This document shows, piece by piece, positions 49,248-62,798 of a stretch of DNA of 64,000 bases; within the stretch, counting starts at the first letter, position 1, and each line of letters begins with the position of its first letter. The position numbers and the translations under genes are program-made. The DNA is taken from positions 2,738,001-2,802,000 of the forward strand of contig CM060984.1 of the NCBI GenBank assembly GCA_030765065.1, written 5' to 3'. The notes beneath the pieces were generated by a model. It was not told the DNA's origin. It saw only the letters and a program-made list of their open reading frames with translations, and did not search any database. The stretch is from Deroplatys truncata (taxonomy: Eukaryota; Arthropoda; Insecta; Mantodea; Mantidae).

Positions 49248-52200
49248 CAGAAGGGACTATAGTAAAAGATATACAGCTGAGAGGGACTCTCTGAACTATG
49301 GGGGATATTTTATGACTACTACCTCGCGAGAGAGGAACCAGAAGGGACTACAGTATAAGATATATAGCTGAGAGAGACTCTTTGAACTTTGGGGTAATTT
49401 TATGAGTACTGCCTTGCGAGAGAGGAACCACAAGGGACTATAGTATAAGATATATAGCTGAGAGGAACTCTTTGAACTTTGGGGATATTTTATGACTACT
49501 ACCTCAAGAGAGAGGAACCATAAGGGACTATAGTATAAGATATACAGATAAGAGGGACTCTTTGAACTATGGGGATATTTAATGACTACTACCTCGCGAG
49601 AGAGGAACCACAATGTACTATAGTATAGGATATACAGCTGAGAGGGTCTCTTTGAACTATGGGGTATTTTTTTATGACTACTACCTCTTGAGAAAGGAAC
49701 CTCAAGGGACCATAGTATAGGATATACACCTGAGAGGGACTCTTTGAACTATGAAGGATATTTTATGAATACTACCTCGCCAGTGAGGAACCAGAAGGGA
49801 CTATAGTATAAGATATACAGCTGAGAGGGAAACTTTGAACTATGGGGATTATTTTGTGACTACTACCTCCAAAGAGAGGAACCAGAAGGGACTATAGTAT
49901 AGGATATACAGCTGAGAGGGACACCTTGAACTATGGGGGATATTTTATGGCTACTACCTCGCAAGAGAGGAACCACAAGGGTCCATAGTATAGGATATAT
50001 AGCAGAAAGGGACTCTTTGAACTATGTGGGAACTTTTATGACTACTAGCTCCCGTTCAAGGACCCGCCAGTGTCCATAGTATAGGCTATATAGCTGAAAG
50101 GGATTCTTTGAACTATGGGGGATATTTTATGACTACTACCTCGCAAGAGAGGAACCAGAAGGGTCCATAGTATAGGACATATAGCTGAAAGGGACTCTTT
50201 GAACTATGGGGGATATTTTATGACTACTACCTCGCAAGAGAAGAACCACAAGGGTCCATAGTATAGGATATACAGCTGAGAGGGACTCTTTGAACTATGG
50301 GGGATATTTTATGACTACTACCTCGCAAGAGAGGAACTACAAAGGTCCATAGTATAGGATATACAGCTGAGAGGGATTCTTTGAACTATGGGGGATATTT
50401 TATGACTACTACCTCGGGATGGAGGAACCACAAGGGTCCATAGTATAAGATATAAGGCTGAGAGGGACTCTTGGAACTATGGAGGATATTTTATGACTAC
50501 TACCTCGCAAGAGAGGAACCACAAAAGACCATAGTATAGAATATATAGCTGAAAGGGACTGTTTGAACTATGGGGGATATTTTATGACTACTACCTCGCA
50601 AGAGAGGAACCACAAATTTCATAGTATAGGATATACAGCTGAAAAGGACGCCTTGAACTATGGGGCATATTTTATAACTACTACCTCGGGATGGAGGAAC
50701 TACAAGGGTCCATAGTATAAGATATAAAGCTGAGAGGGACTCTTGGAACTATGGTGGATATTTTATGACTACTACCTCGCGAGAGAGAAACCAGAAGGGA
50801 CTATAGTATAAGATATACAGCTGAGAAGGACTCTTTGAAATATGGGGATATTTCATGACTACTACCTCTCGAGAGAGGAAGCTAAAGGGACCATAGTATA
50901 GGATATACACATGAGAGGGACTCTTTGAACTATGAAGGATATTTTATGAATACTACGTCGCCAGTGAGGAACCAGAAGGGACTATAGTATAAGATATACA
51001 GCTGAGAGGGACTCTTTGAACTATGGGGAGTATTTTATGACTACTACCTCGCGAGAAATGACCCCGATGCGACTTTAGTATAAGATATACAGCTGAGAGA
51101 TACTGTTTGATCTATGGGGGATATTTCTTTACTACTACCTTGCGAGAGAGGAACCACAAGGGACCATAGTATAGGATATATAGGTGAGAGAGTCTCTTTG
51201 AACTATGGGGGATATTTTATGAATACTACGTCGCGAGAGAGGAACCAAAAGGGACTATAGTATAAGATATACAGCTGAGAGGGACTCTTTGAACTATGGG
51301 GGATATTTTATGACTACTACCTCCAAAGAGAGGAACCAGAAGGGACTATAGTATAAGATATACAGATGAGAGGGACTCTTTGAACTATGGAGGATATTTT
51401 ATGACTACTTCCTCCAAAGATAGCAATCAGAGGGGACCATAGTATAGGATATACAGCTGAGAGGGACTCTTTGAACTATGGGGGATATTTTATGACCACT
51501 ACCTCCAAAGAGAGGAACCAGAATCGACTATAGTATCAGATATACAGCTGAAAGGGACTCTTTGAACTATGGGGGATATTTTATGACTACTACCTCGCAA
51601 GAGAGGAACCACAAGGATCCATAGTATAGGATATACAACTGAGAGGGACTCTTTGAACTATGGGGGATATTTTATGACTACTACCTCGCAAGAGAGAAAC
51701 CACAAGGGTCCATAGTATAGGATATACAGCTACAGAGGGACTCTTTGAACTATGTGGGATATTTTATGACTACTACCTCGCAAGAGAGGAACCACAAGGG
51801 TCCATAGTATAGGGTATACAGCTGAGAGGAACTCTTTGAACTATGGGGGATATTTTATGACTACTACCTCGCAAGAGAGTAACCACAAGGGACCATAGTA
51901 TAGGATATGTAGCTGAAAGGGACTCTTTGAACTATGGGGGATATTTTATGACTACTACCTCCAAAGAGAGGAACCGGAAGGGACTATAGTATAAGATATA
52001 CAGCTGAGAGGGACTCTTTGAACTATGGGGTATATTTTATGACTACTATCTCCGGATGGAGGAAGTAGAAGGGTCCATAGTATAAGATATAAGGCTGAGA
52101 GGGACTCTTGGAACTATGGAGGATATTTTATGACTACTACCTCCAAAGAGAGGAACCACAAGGTACCATAGTATACGATATACGGCTGAGAGGGACTCTT

Positions 52201-52819
52201 GGAACTATGGAGGATATTTTATGACTGCTACCTCGCAAGAGAGGAACCACAAGGGACCACAGTATAGGATATATAGCTGAAAGGGACCCTTTGAACTATG
52301 GGGGATATTTTATGACTACTACCTCGCAAGAGAGGAACCACAAGGGTCCATAGTATAGCATATACAGCTGATAGGGACTCTTTGAACTATAAGGGATATT
52401 TATGAACACTACCTCGTAATAGACGAATCAGAAGTCACTATGGTATGAGATATACAGCTGAGAGGGACTCTTTGAACTATGGGGGATATTTTATGATTAC
52501 TACCTCGCGAGAGAGGAACAAGAAGAGACCTTAGTATAAGATATACAGCTGAGAGTGACTCTGTGAACTATGAGGGATATTTTATGCTACTACCTCGCGG
52601 GAGAGGAACCAGAAAGGACTATAGTAGAAGATATACAGCTGAGAGGGACTCTTTGAACTATGGGGGATATTTTATGAGTACTACCTCTCGAGAGAGGAAA
52701 CTAAAGGTACTATACTATAAGATATACAGCTTAGAGGGACTCTTTGAACTATGGGGGATATTTTTTGACTACTACCTCGCAAGAGAGTAACCAGAAGAGA
52801 CTATAGTATAAGATATACA
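49248..52819 (+). repeat. Type A satellite array
   Basis: Type A units. The middle part is rich in CGCAAGAGAGGAACCACAAG followed by GGTCCATAGTATAGG, as in the HOR I units near 2590-2640 and 3320-3360. Units with CCTCCAAAGAGAGGAACC are frequent at 49870-52160. No other feature is visible. Confidence 0.94.
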
Positions 52820-53103
52820 GCTGAGAGCGACTCTGCGACCTATGAGGGATATTTCATAGCAACTACTTCACGAGTGAGGAACCTCAAGGGACTATAGTAT
52901 AGGGTATACAGTTGAGAGAAACTCTGCGACATATGGGGGATATGTTACGACTACTTTCCTACGAGAAAGGAACCTCAAGGGACTATAATCTAAAGTATAT
53001 AGTTGAGAGAAACTGCGATAAATGGGGATATTTTTGACAACTTTCCTACGAGAGAGGAAACTCAAAGTATTATAGTATAGGGTATATAGCTGAGAGGGAC
53101 TCT
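52820..53103 (+). repeat. Connector cassette T, copy 2 (A to C)
   Basis: Same three-unit order as at 10099, beginning GCTGAGAGCGACTCTGCGAC. It shares TATGTTACGACTACTTTCCT and AAAGTATTATAG with the third copy at 62511, to which it is closer than to the first. Confidence 0.88.
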
Positions 53104-53928
53104 GTGATCTATAAAGGATAATTTACAGCTACTACCAAACGAGAGACGAACCACAAGGGACTATAGTATAGGGTATATAGCTGAGAGGGTCTCTGAGATC
53201 TATAAAGGATATTTTATAACCACTACCAAACGAGAGAGAAACCACAAGGAACTATAGTATAGGATATATAGCTGAGAGAGGGTCTGCGACCTATGATAGA
53301 TATTTTATAACTACTACCAAACGAGAGAGAGAAACCACAAGGGACTATAGTATAAGATATATAGCTGAGAGGGACTCTGAGATCTATAAAGGATATTTTA
53401 TAGCTACTACAAAACTAGATACGAACCACAAGCGACTATAGTATACGATATATAGCTGAGAGGGACTGTGAGATCTATAAAGGTTATTTTATAGCTACTA
53501 CCAAACGAGACAGAGAACCCACAAGGGACCATAGTATAGGATATATAGCTGAGAAAAACTCTATGATCTATAAACTATATTTTATAGCTACTACCAAACG
53601 AGAGAGAGAAACCACAAGCGACAATAGTATAGGATATATAGCTGAGAGGGACTCTAAGATCTATAATGGATATTTTATAGCTACTACAAAACGAGATACG
53701 AACCACAAGTGACTACAGTATAGGAAATATTGCTGAGAGGGACTCTGAGATCTATAAAGGAAATTTTATAGCTACTACCAAACGAGAGAGAGAAACCACA
53801 AGGGACCATAGTATAGGATATATAGCTGACAGAGACTCTTCGACCTATGATAGATATTTTATAGCTACTATCAAACGAGAGAGGAACCACAAGGGACTAT
53901 GGTATAGGATATATTGTTGAGAGAGACT
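53104..53928 (+). repeat. Type C satellite array
   Basis: Type C units following T. It begins TCTGTGATCTATAAAGGATA as after T at 62511, and the two downstream stretches stay closely similar for about 800 bp. Confidence 0.92.
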
Positions 53929-53980
53929 CTTCGACCTTTAGGAGATGTTTCATGAGTACTTTGCCATGAGAAAGGAACCG
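53929..53980 (+). repeat. Connector unit J, copy 4
   Basis: C to A change with TCGACCTTTAGGAGATGTTT. J and its flanks are repeated about 273 bp (three units) later at 54202. Confidence 0.87.
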
Positions 53981-56497
53981 GAAGGGACTATAGTAAAAGA
54001 TATACAGCTGAGAGGGACTCTTTGAACTATGGGGGATATTTTATGACTACTACCTCGCGAGACAGGAACTATAAGGGACTTTAGTATAAGATATATAGCT
54101 GAGAGACACTTTGCGACCTATGGGAGATATTTCATAGCTACCACCAAACGAGAGAGGAACCACAAGGGACTATGGTATAGGATATATTGTTGAGAGAGAC
54201 TCTTCGACCTTTAGGAGATGTTTCATGAGTACTTTGCCATGAGAAAGGAACCGGAAGGGACTATAGTAAAAGATATACAGCTGAGAGGGACTCTTTGAAC
54301 TATGGGGGATATTTTATGACTACTACCTCGCGAGACAGGAACCACAAGGGACTTTAATATAAGATATATAGCTGAGAGGGACTGTTTGAACTATGGGGGA
54401 TATTTTATGACTACTACCTCGCGAGACAGGAACTATAAGGGACTTTAGTATAAGATATATAGCTGAGAGGGACTGTTTGAACTATGGGGGATATTTTATG
54501 ACTACTACCTCGCGAGACAGGAACTATAAGGGACTTTAGTATAAGATATATAGCTGAGAGGGACACTTTGAACTATGGGGGATATTTTATGACTACTACC
54601 TCGCGAGACAGGAACTATAAGGGACTTTAGTATAAGATATATAGCTAAGAGGGACTCTTTGAACTATGGGGGATATTTTATGACTACTACCTCGCGAGAC
54701 AGGAACTATAAGGGACTTTAGTATAAGATATATAGCTGAGAGGGACTCTTTGAACTATGGGGGATATTTTATGACTACTACCTCGCGAGACAGGAACTAT
54801 AAGGGACTTTAGTATAAGATATATAGCTGAGAGGAACTCTTTGAAGTTTGGGGATATTTTATGACTACTACCTCATGAGAGAGGAACCAGAAGGGACTAT
54901 AGTATAAGATATAGAGCTGAGAGGGACTCTTTGAACTATGGGGGATATTTAATGACTACTACCTCGCGAGAGAGGAACCACAATGTACTATGGTATAGGA
55001 TATACAGCTGAGAGGGTCTCTTTGAACTATGGGGGATATTCTATGACTACTACCTCGCGAGAGAGGAACAACAAGGTACTATAGTATAAGATATACAACT
55101 CAGAGGGACTCTTTGAACTATGGGGGATATTTCTTGACTACTACCTCTCGAGAGAGGAACCTCAAGGGACCATAGTATAGGATATACACCTGAGAGGGAC
55201 TCTTTGAGCTATGGAGGATATTTTATGAATTTTACCTTGCCAGTGAGGAATCAGAAGGGACTATAGTATAAGATATACAGCTGAGAGGGACTGTTTGAAC
55301 TATGGGGTATATTTTATGATTACTACGTCGCGAGAAAGGAACCCGAGGCAACTTTAGTATACGATATACAGCTGAGAGGGACTCTTTGAACTATGGGGGA
55401 TATTTTATGATTACTACCTCGCAAGTGAGGAACCAGAAGGGACTATAGCTACAGATATACAGCTGAGATGGACTCTTTGAACTTAGGGGGATATTTTGTG
55501 ATTACTACCTCCCGAGATAGGAACCAAAAGGGACTATAGTAAAAGATATATAGCTGCGAGGGGCTCTTTGAACTATGGGGGATATTTTATGACTACTACC
55601 TCGCAAGAGAGGAACCAGAAGGGACTATAGTATACGATATACAGCTGAGATGGACCCTTTGAACTTAGGGGGATATTTTATGTCTACTTCCTCGCGAGAG
55701 AAGAATCAGAAGGGACTTTAGTATGAGATATACAGCTGAGAGGGACTCTTCGAACTATTGCGGATATTTTGAGAGTACTTTGCCACGAGAAAGGAACCAG
55801 AAGGGACTATAGTATAAAATATACAGCTGAGAGGGACTCTTTGAACTATGGGGGATATTTTATGACTACTACCTCCCGAGATAGGAACCACAAGGGACTA
55901 TAGTATAAGATATATAGCTGCGAGGGACTCTTTGAACTTTGGGAATATTTTATGATTACTACCTCGCGAGAGAGGAACCAGAAAGGATTATGTATAAGAT
56001 ATACAGCTGAGAGGACTATTTGAACTATGGGGGATATTTTATGACTACTACCTCGCAAGAGAGGAACCAGAAGGGACTATAGTATAAGCCATACGGCTGA
56101 GAGGGACTATTTGAAATGGGGAATACTTGTTTACTACTACCTCGCGAGAGAGGAACTAGAAGGGACTATAGTATAGGATACACAGCTGAGATGGTCTCTT
56201 TGAACTATGGGGGATATTTTATGACTACTACCTCGCGAGAGGAACCAGAAGCGACTATAGTATAACATATATAGCTGAGAGGAACTCTTTGAACTTTGGG
56301 GATATTTCATGACTACTACCTCACGAGAGAGGAACCAGAAGGGACTATAGTATATGATATACAGCTGAGAGGGACCCTTTGAACTATGGGGGATATTTTA
56401 TGACTACTATCTCGGGAGAGAGGAACCACAAGCTACTATACTATAAGATATATAACTGAGAGGGTTCTTTGAACTATAGGGGATATTTTATGACTAC
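53981..56497 (+). repeat. Type A satellite array with exact 91-bp block
   Basis: Apart from one interposed C unit and a second J (54090-54252), type A units. GACAGGAACTATAAGGGACT recurs at 54425, 54516, 54607, 54698 and 54789, exactly 91 bp apart and nearly identical; a relative with GACAGGAACCACAAGG precedes at 54334. Later parts resemble 14838-16400 and 60100-61900 (for example CTTAGGGGGATATTTT units). Confidence 0.94.
54202..54252 (+). repeat. Connector unit J, copy 5
   Basis: Near-identical repeat of J copy 4 including its type C flank (GGAACCACAAGGGACTATGG), so the connector and one C unit were duplicated together. Confidence 0.87.
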
Positions 56498-56820
56498 TAC
56501 CCCGTCAGAGAGGAACCTCAAGGGACTATGTTTTGGATGTATAGCTGAAAGGGATTATGCGCCATATGGGGGATATTTTGGGACTACTTTCCAACGAGAG
56601 TCGAACCACAAGGGACTATGGTATAAGGTTTATAGTTGAGAGAGACTCTGCGACCTATGGTAGATATTTTATAGCTACTACCAAACGAGAGAGAGAAACC
56701 ACAAGGATCTATAGTATAGGATATATAGTTGAGAGGGACTCTGAGATCTATAAAGGATATTTTATAACTACTACCAATCGAGATACGAGCCACAAGCGAC
56801 TATAGTATAGAATATATAGC
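56498..56820 (+). repeat. Short type C island with marker units
   Basis: About four units starting CCCCGTCAGAGAGGAACCTC, then GGGATTATGCGCCATATGGG and TTTTGGGACTACTTTCC, which are the same marker units as at 12418, 13523, 37271, 37855, 44771 and 47229. It goes back to type A at about 56821 inside a unit. Confidence 0.88.
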
Positions 56821-58490
56821 AGAGAGGTACACTTTGAACTACGGCTATATTTCATGACTACTGCCTCGCGAGAGAGGAACGTGAAGGAACTATAGCAGAG
56901 GATATATATATATATATATATTTAAGAGGGACTCTTTGAACTATGGGGGATATTTTATGACTACTACCTCGCAAGAGGGGAACCAGAAGGGACTATAGCA
57001 TACGATATACGGCTGAGAGGGACTCTTGGAACTATAGGGGATATTTTAGGACTACTTCCTCGCAAGAGAGGAAGCAGAAGGGACTTTAGTATAAGATGTA
57101 TAGCTGAGAGGGATTCATTGAACTATGGGGGATATTTAATGACTACTACCTCGCAAGAGAGGAACCACAAGGGACTATACTATAACATATACAGCTGAGA
57201 AAGGCTCTTTGAACTATGGGGGATATTTCTTGACTACTACCTCGCGAGAGAAGAACCAGAAGGGACTATAGTATAAGGTATACAGCTGAGAGGGACTCTT
57301 TGAACTATGGGGGATATTTTATGACTACTACCGCGCACGAGAGGACCCAGAAGGGACTATAGTACAAGATATACAGCTAGCGAGGGACTCTTCGACCTAT
57401 ATGGGATATTTTTAGACTATTACCTTGCGAGAGAAGAACCAGAAGGGACTTTAGTATAGGATATACAGCTGAGAGGGACTCATTCAATTATGGGAGATAT
57501 TTTATGAATACTACCTCGGGATGAAGGAACCACAAGGGTCCATAGTATAAGATATACAGCTGAGAGGATCTCTTGGAACTGTGGGGGATATTTTATGAAT
57601 ATTACCTCGCAAGAGAGGATTCAGAAGCGCTTATGGTATAAGATATACTGCTGAGAGGGACTCTTTGAACTATGGGAATATTTTATGACTACTACCTCGC
57701 AAGAGAGTAAACAGAGGGGACTTTAGTATAAGATATACAGCTGATAGGGACTCTTTGAACTATGCGAGATATTTTATGAATAGTACCTCGCGAGAGAGGA
57801 ACCAGAAGGGAATTTAGTAAAATATATAGTGCTCAGAGGGTCTCTTTGAACTATGGAGGATATTTAATGAATACTACCTCGCAATAGAGGAATCAGAAGT
57901 GACTATAATATAAGATATACAGCTGAGAGGGACTCTTTGAACTATGGAAGATAGTTTATGTTTACTACCTCGCGAGAGAGGGACCAGAAGGACTATAGTA
58001 TAAGATATAAAGCTGAGAGGGACTCTTAGAACTATGAGGGATATTTTATGACTACTATCTCGCGAGAGAGGATCCACAAGCTACTATACTATAAGATATA
58101 CAGCTCAGAGGGACTCTTTGAACTATGTGGGATATTTTATGACTACTACCACGCAAGAGAGGAACAGGAAGAGACTATAGTAAGAGATATACTGCTGAGA
58201 GGGACTCTTTGATCTATGGGGGATATTTTATGCTACTACCTCGCCAGAGAAGAACCAGAAAGGCCTATAGTAGAAGAATTACAGCTGAGAGGTACTCTTT
58301 GAACTATGGAGGATATTTTATGAATACTACTTTGCGAGAGAGGAACCACAAGGTACTATAGTATGATATACAGCTGAGAGGGACTCTTTGAACTATGGGG
58401 GATATTTTATGACTACTACCTCGCAAGAGAGGTACCAGAAGAGACTATAGTATAAGATATATAGCTAAGAGGGACTCTTTGAACTATGAG
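56821..58490 (+). repeat. Type A satellite array with (TA)n run
   Basis: Type A units. An uninterrupted AT run of 20 bases lies at 56902-56921, inside the normal GGATATA part of a unit. The stretch 57490-58100 is a diverged relative of HOR I (3440-3620 and on), with GGGATGAAGGAACCACAAGG, GATTCAGAAGCGCTTATGG and TATGGGAATATTTTATGAC in the same order. Confidence 0.92.
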
Positions 58491-59643
58491 GGATATTTTA
58501 TAGCTACTACACCACGAGAGAGGAACCTAAAGGACTACAGTATAGGGTATATAGCTGAGAGGGACTCTAAGATCTATAATGGATATTTTTTAGCTACTAC
58601 AAAACGAGTTACGAACCACAAGTGACTATAGTATAGGAAATATAGCTGAGAGCGACTCTGAGATCTATAAAGGATATTTTATAGCTACCACCAAACGAGA
58701 GAGAGAGAAACCACAAGGGACCATAGTATAGGATATATAGCTGAGAGAGACTCTGCGACCTATGATAGATATTTTATAGCTACTACAGAACGAGAGAAAG
58801 AGAGAGCGAGAGAGAAACGTCAAGGGACTGTAGTATAGGACATATAGTTGAGAGTGACTCTGAGATCTATGATAATTCTTTTATAGCTAACACCCCGAGA
58901 GAGAGAAACCACAAGGGACTATAGTATAGGATATATAGCTGAGAGAGACTCTGCGACCTATGATAGATATTTTATACCTACTACCAAACGAGAAAGAGAA
59001 ACCACAAGGTACTGTAGTATAGGACATATAATTGAGAGAGACTCTGAGATCAATGGGAGATATTTTGTAGCTAACACCCCGAGAGAGAGAGAGAGAGAGA
59101 AACCACAGGGGACCATAGTATAGGATATATAGCTGAGAGAGACTCTGCAACCTATGATAGATATTTTATAGCTACTACTAAACGAGAGATAGAGAAACCA
59201 CAAGGGACTGTAATATAGGACATTAGTTGAGAGAGACTCTGAGATCTATGGGAGATATTTTATAGCTAACACCCCGAGAGAGGGAAACCACAATGACCAT
59301 AGTATAGTATATATATCTGAGAGAGACTCTGCGACCTGTGATAGATATTTTATAGCTACTACCAAAAAAGAGAGAGAAACCACAAGGGACTGTTGTATAA
59401 GACATATAGTTGAGAGAGACTCTGAGATCTATGGGAGATACTTTATAGCTAACACCCCGAGAGAGAAACCAAAAGGGACTATAGTATAGGATATATAGTT
59501 GAGAGACACTATGAGATTTATGGGAGATATTTTATACCTACTACCCCGAGAGAGAGAGAGAGAGAAACCACAAGGGACTGTAGTATACGATATATAGTTA
59601 AAAGAGACTCTGCGACCTATGGGAGATATTTCATAGCTACTAC

Positions 59644-59679
<36 letters not shown>

Positions 59680-59809
59680 CATGGGACTATAGTATAGGAC
59701 ATATATTTGAGAGAGACTCTTCGACTTATGGGATATATTTCATAGCTACTACCAAAAGAGAGAGGAACCACTAGGGTTTATGGTATAGGATATATTGTTG
59801 AGAGTGACC
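58491..59809 (+). repeat. Type C satellite array with long GA tracts
   Basis: Type C units with large GA tracts, the longest at 59649-59674. It resembles 13800-14790 unit by unit (CACCCCGAGAGAGAG units alternating with ACCTATGATAGATATTTTA units). Overlapping minus frames at 58887-59680 are artefacts. Confidence 0.92.
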
Positions 59810-59860
59810 CTTTGACCTATAGGAGATATTTCATGAGTACTTTGCCATGGGAAAGGAACC
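59810..59860 (+). repeat. Connector unit J, copy 6
   Basis: Slightly diverged J (TTTGACCTATAGGAGATATT, then CATGAGTACTTTGCCATGGG) at the C to A change. Confidence 0.85.
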
Positions 59861-62510
59861 AGAAGGGACTATAGTAAAAGATATACAGCTGAGAGGCACT
59901 CTTTGAACTATGGGGGATATTTTATGACTACTACCTCGCGAGAGAGGAACCATAAGGGACTATAGTATAAGATATAAAGCTGAGAGGGACCTTATGAACT
60001 TTGGGGATATTTTATGACCACTACCTCGCGAGAGAGGAACCATAAGGGACTTTAGTATAAGATATATAGCTGAGAGGGACTCTTTGAACTTTGGGGATAT
60101 TTTATGAGTACTACCTCACGAGAGGAACCAGAAGGGACTATAGTATTAGATATAAAGCTGAGAGGGACTCTTTGAACTATGGGGGATATTTAATGACTAC
60201 TACCTCACGAGAGAGGAACCAGAAGGGACTATAGTATAAGATATAAAGCTGAGAGGAACTCTTTGAACTATGGGGGATATTTAATGACTACTACCTCACG
60301 AGAGATGAACTAGAAGGAACTATAGTATAAGATATAAAGCTGAGATGGAGTCTTTGAACTATGGGGGATATTTAATGACTACTACCTCACGAGAGAGGAA
60401 CCAGAAGGGACTATAGTATAGGATAAACAGCTGAGATGGTCTCTTTGAACTATGGGGGATATTTTATGACTACTACCTCGCGAGAGGAACCAGAAGGGAC
60501 TATAGTATAAGATATATAGCTGAGAGGAACACTTTGAACTTTGGGGATATTTCATGACTACTATCTCACGAGAGAGGAACCAGAAGGGACTATAGTATAA
60601 GATATACAGCTGAGAGCGACTCTTTGAACTATGGGGAATATTTAATGATTACTACCTCGCGTGAGAGGAACCACAAGGTACTATAGTATAGGATATACAG
60701 CTGAGAGGGTCTCTTTAAACTATGGGGGATATTTTATGACTACTACCGCGCAAGAGAGGAACCAGAAGGGACTATAGTACAAGATATACAGCTGAGAGGG
60801 ACTCTTTGACATGCGGCGGGGGTATTTCTTGATTACTACCTCGCGAGAGAGGAACCTCAAGGGAGCACAGTATAGGATATACACCTGAGAGGGACTCTTT
60901 GAACTATGGAGGATATTTTATGAATACTACCTTGCCGTGAGGAAACAGAAGGGACTATAGTATAAGATATACAGCTGAGAGGGACTCTTTGAACTATGAG
61001 GGATGTTTTATGAGTACTACGTCGCGAGAAAGGAACCCGAGGCGACTTTAGTATTAGATATACAGCTGAGAGGGACTCTTTGAACTATGGGGGATATTTT
61101 ATGATTACTACCTCGCAAGAGAGGAACCAGAAGGGACTATAGTAACAGATATACAGCTGAGATGAACTCTTTGAACTTAGGGGGATATTTTATGACTACT
61201 ACCTCGCGAGAGAAAAACCAGAAGGGACCTTTGTATAAGATATACAGCTGAGAGGGACACTTCGTCCTATAGCGGATATTTTGTGAGTACTTTGCCACGA
61301 GAACGGAACCAGGAGGGACTATAGTATAAGATATATAGCTGAGGGGGACTCTTTGAACTATAGGGGATATTTTATGACTACTACCTCGCGAGAGAGGAAC
61401 CAGTAGGGACTTTCGTATAAGATATATAGCTGAGAGGGGCTCTTTGAACTTTGGGGATATTTTTTGATTACTACCTCCCGAGATAGGAACCACAAGGGAC
61501 TATAGTATAAGATATATAGCTGCGAGGGACTCTTTGAACTTTGGGGATATTTTACGAGTACTACCTCACGAGAGAGGAAACAGAAGGGACTATAGTATTA
61601 GATATAAAGCTGAGAGGGACTCTTTGAACTATGGGGGATATTTAATGACTTCTACCTCACGAGAGAGGAACCAGAAGGAACTATAGTATAAGATATAAAG
61701 CTGAGAGGGACTCTTTGAACTATGGGGGATATTTAATGACTTTTACCTCACGAGAGAGGAACCAGAAGGGACTATAGTATAGGTTATACAGCTGAAATGG
61801 TCTCTTTGAACTATGGGGATATTTTATGACTACTTCCTCGCGAGAGGAACCAAAAGGGTCCATAGTATAAGATATATAGCTGCGAGGGACTCTTTGAACT
61901 TCGGGGATATTTTATGATTACTACCTCGCGAGAGAAGAACCAGAATGGTCTATAGTATAAGATATACAGCTGAGATGGACTCTTTGAACTATGAAGGATA
62001 TTTTATTACTACTACCTCGCAAGAGAGGAACCAGCAGGGACTATATTATACGATATACAGCTGAGAGGGACTCTTAGAACTATGGGGGATATTTTATTTC
62101 TATCTCGCGAGAGAGGAACCACAAGCTACTATACTATAAGATATACAGCTGAGAGGGACTCTTTGAACTATAGGGGATATTTTATGACTAGTAATTCGCA
62201 AAAGAGGAACAAGAAGAGACTTTAGCATAAAATATACAGCTGAGAGGGACTCTTTGAACTATGGTGGATATTTTATGCTACTACCTCGCGAGAGAGGACC
62301 AAGAAAGGACTATAGTAGAAGATATACAGCTGAGAGGGACTCTTTGAACTATGGGGGATGTTTTATGAATACTACTTCGCGAGAGAGGAACCACAAGGTA
62401 CTATAGTATAAGATATACAGCTGAGAGGGACTCTTTGAACTATGGGGGATATTTTATGACTACTACCTCGCAAGAGAGGAACCAGAAGAGATTATAGTAT
62501 ACGATATACA
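59861..62510 (+). repeat. Type A satellite array
   Basis: Type A units. It contains GATATTTAATGACTACTACC units in series (60180-60380) and J-like units with CTATAGCGGATATTTTGTGA at about 61268. An unusual interruption GACATGCGGCGGGGGTATTT is at about 60808. It ends at the third T cassette. Confidence 0.94.
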
Positions 62511-62798
62511 GCTGAGAGCGACTCTGCGACCTATGAGAGATATTCTATAGCTACTACCCCACGAGAGAGGAAACTCAAGGGACTATAGTATAGGGTATAC
62601 AGTTGAGAGAAACTCTGCGACATATGGGGGATATGTTACGACAACTTTCCTACGAGAAAGGAACCTCAAGGGACTATAGTATAAAGTATATAGTTGAGAG
62701 AAGCTCTGCGATAAATGGGGATATTTTTTTACTACTTTCCTACGAGAGAGGAAACTCAAAGTATTATAGTATAGGGTATATAGCTGAGAGGGACTCTG
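62511..62798 (+). repeat. Connector cassette T, copy 3 (A to C)
   Basis: Same three atypical units in the same order as at 10099 and 52820, starting GCTGAGAGCGACTCTGCGAC. The frame at 62603-62815 lies in it and is not a gene. Confidence 0.88.
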
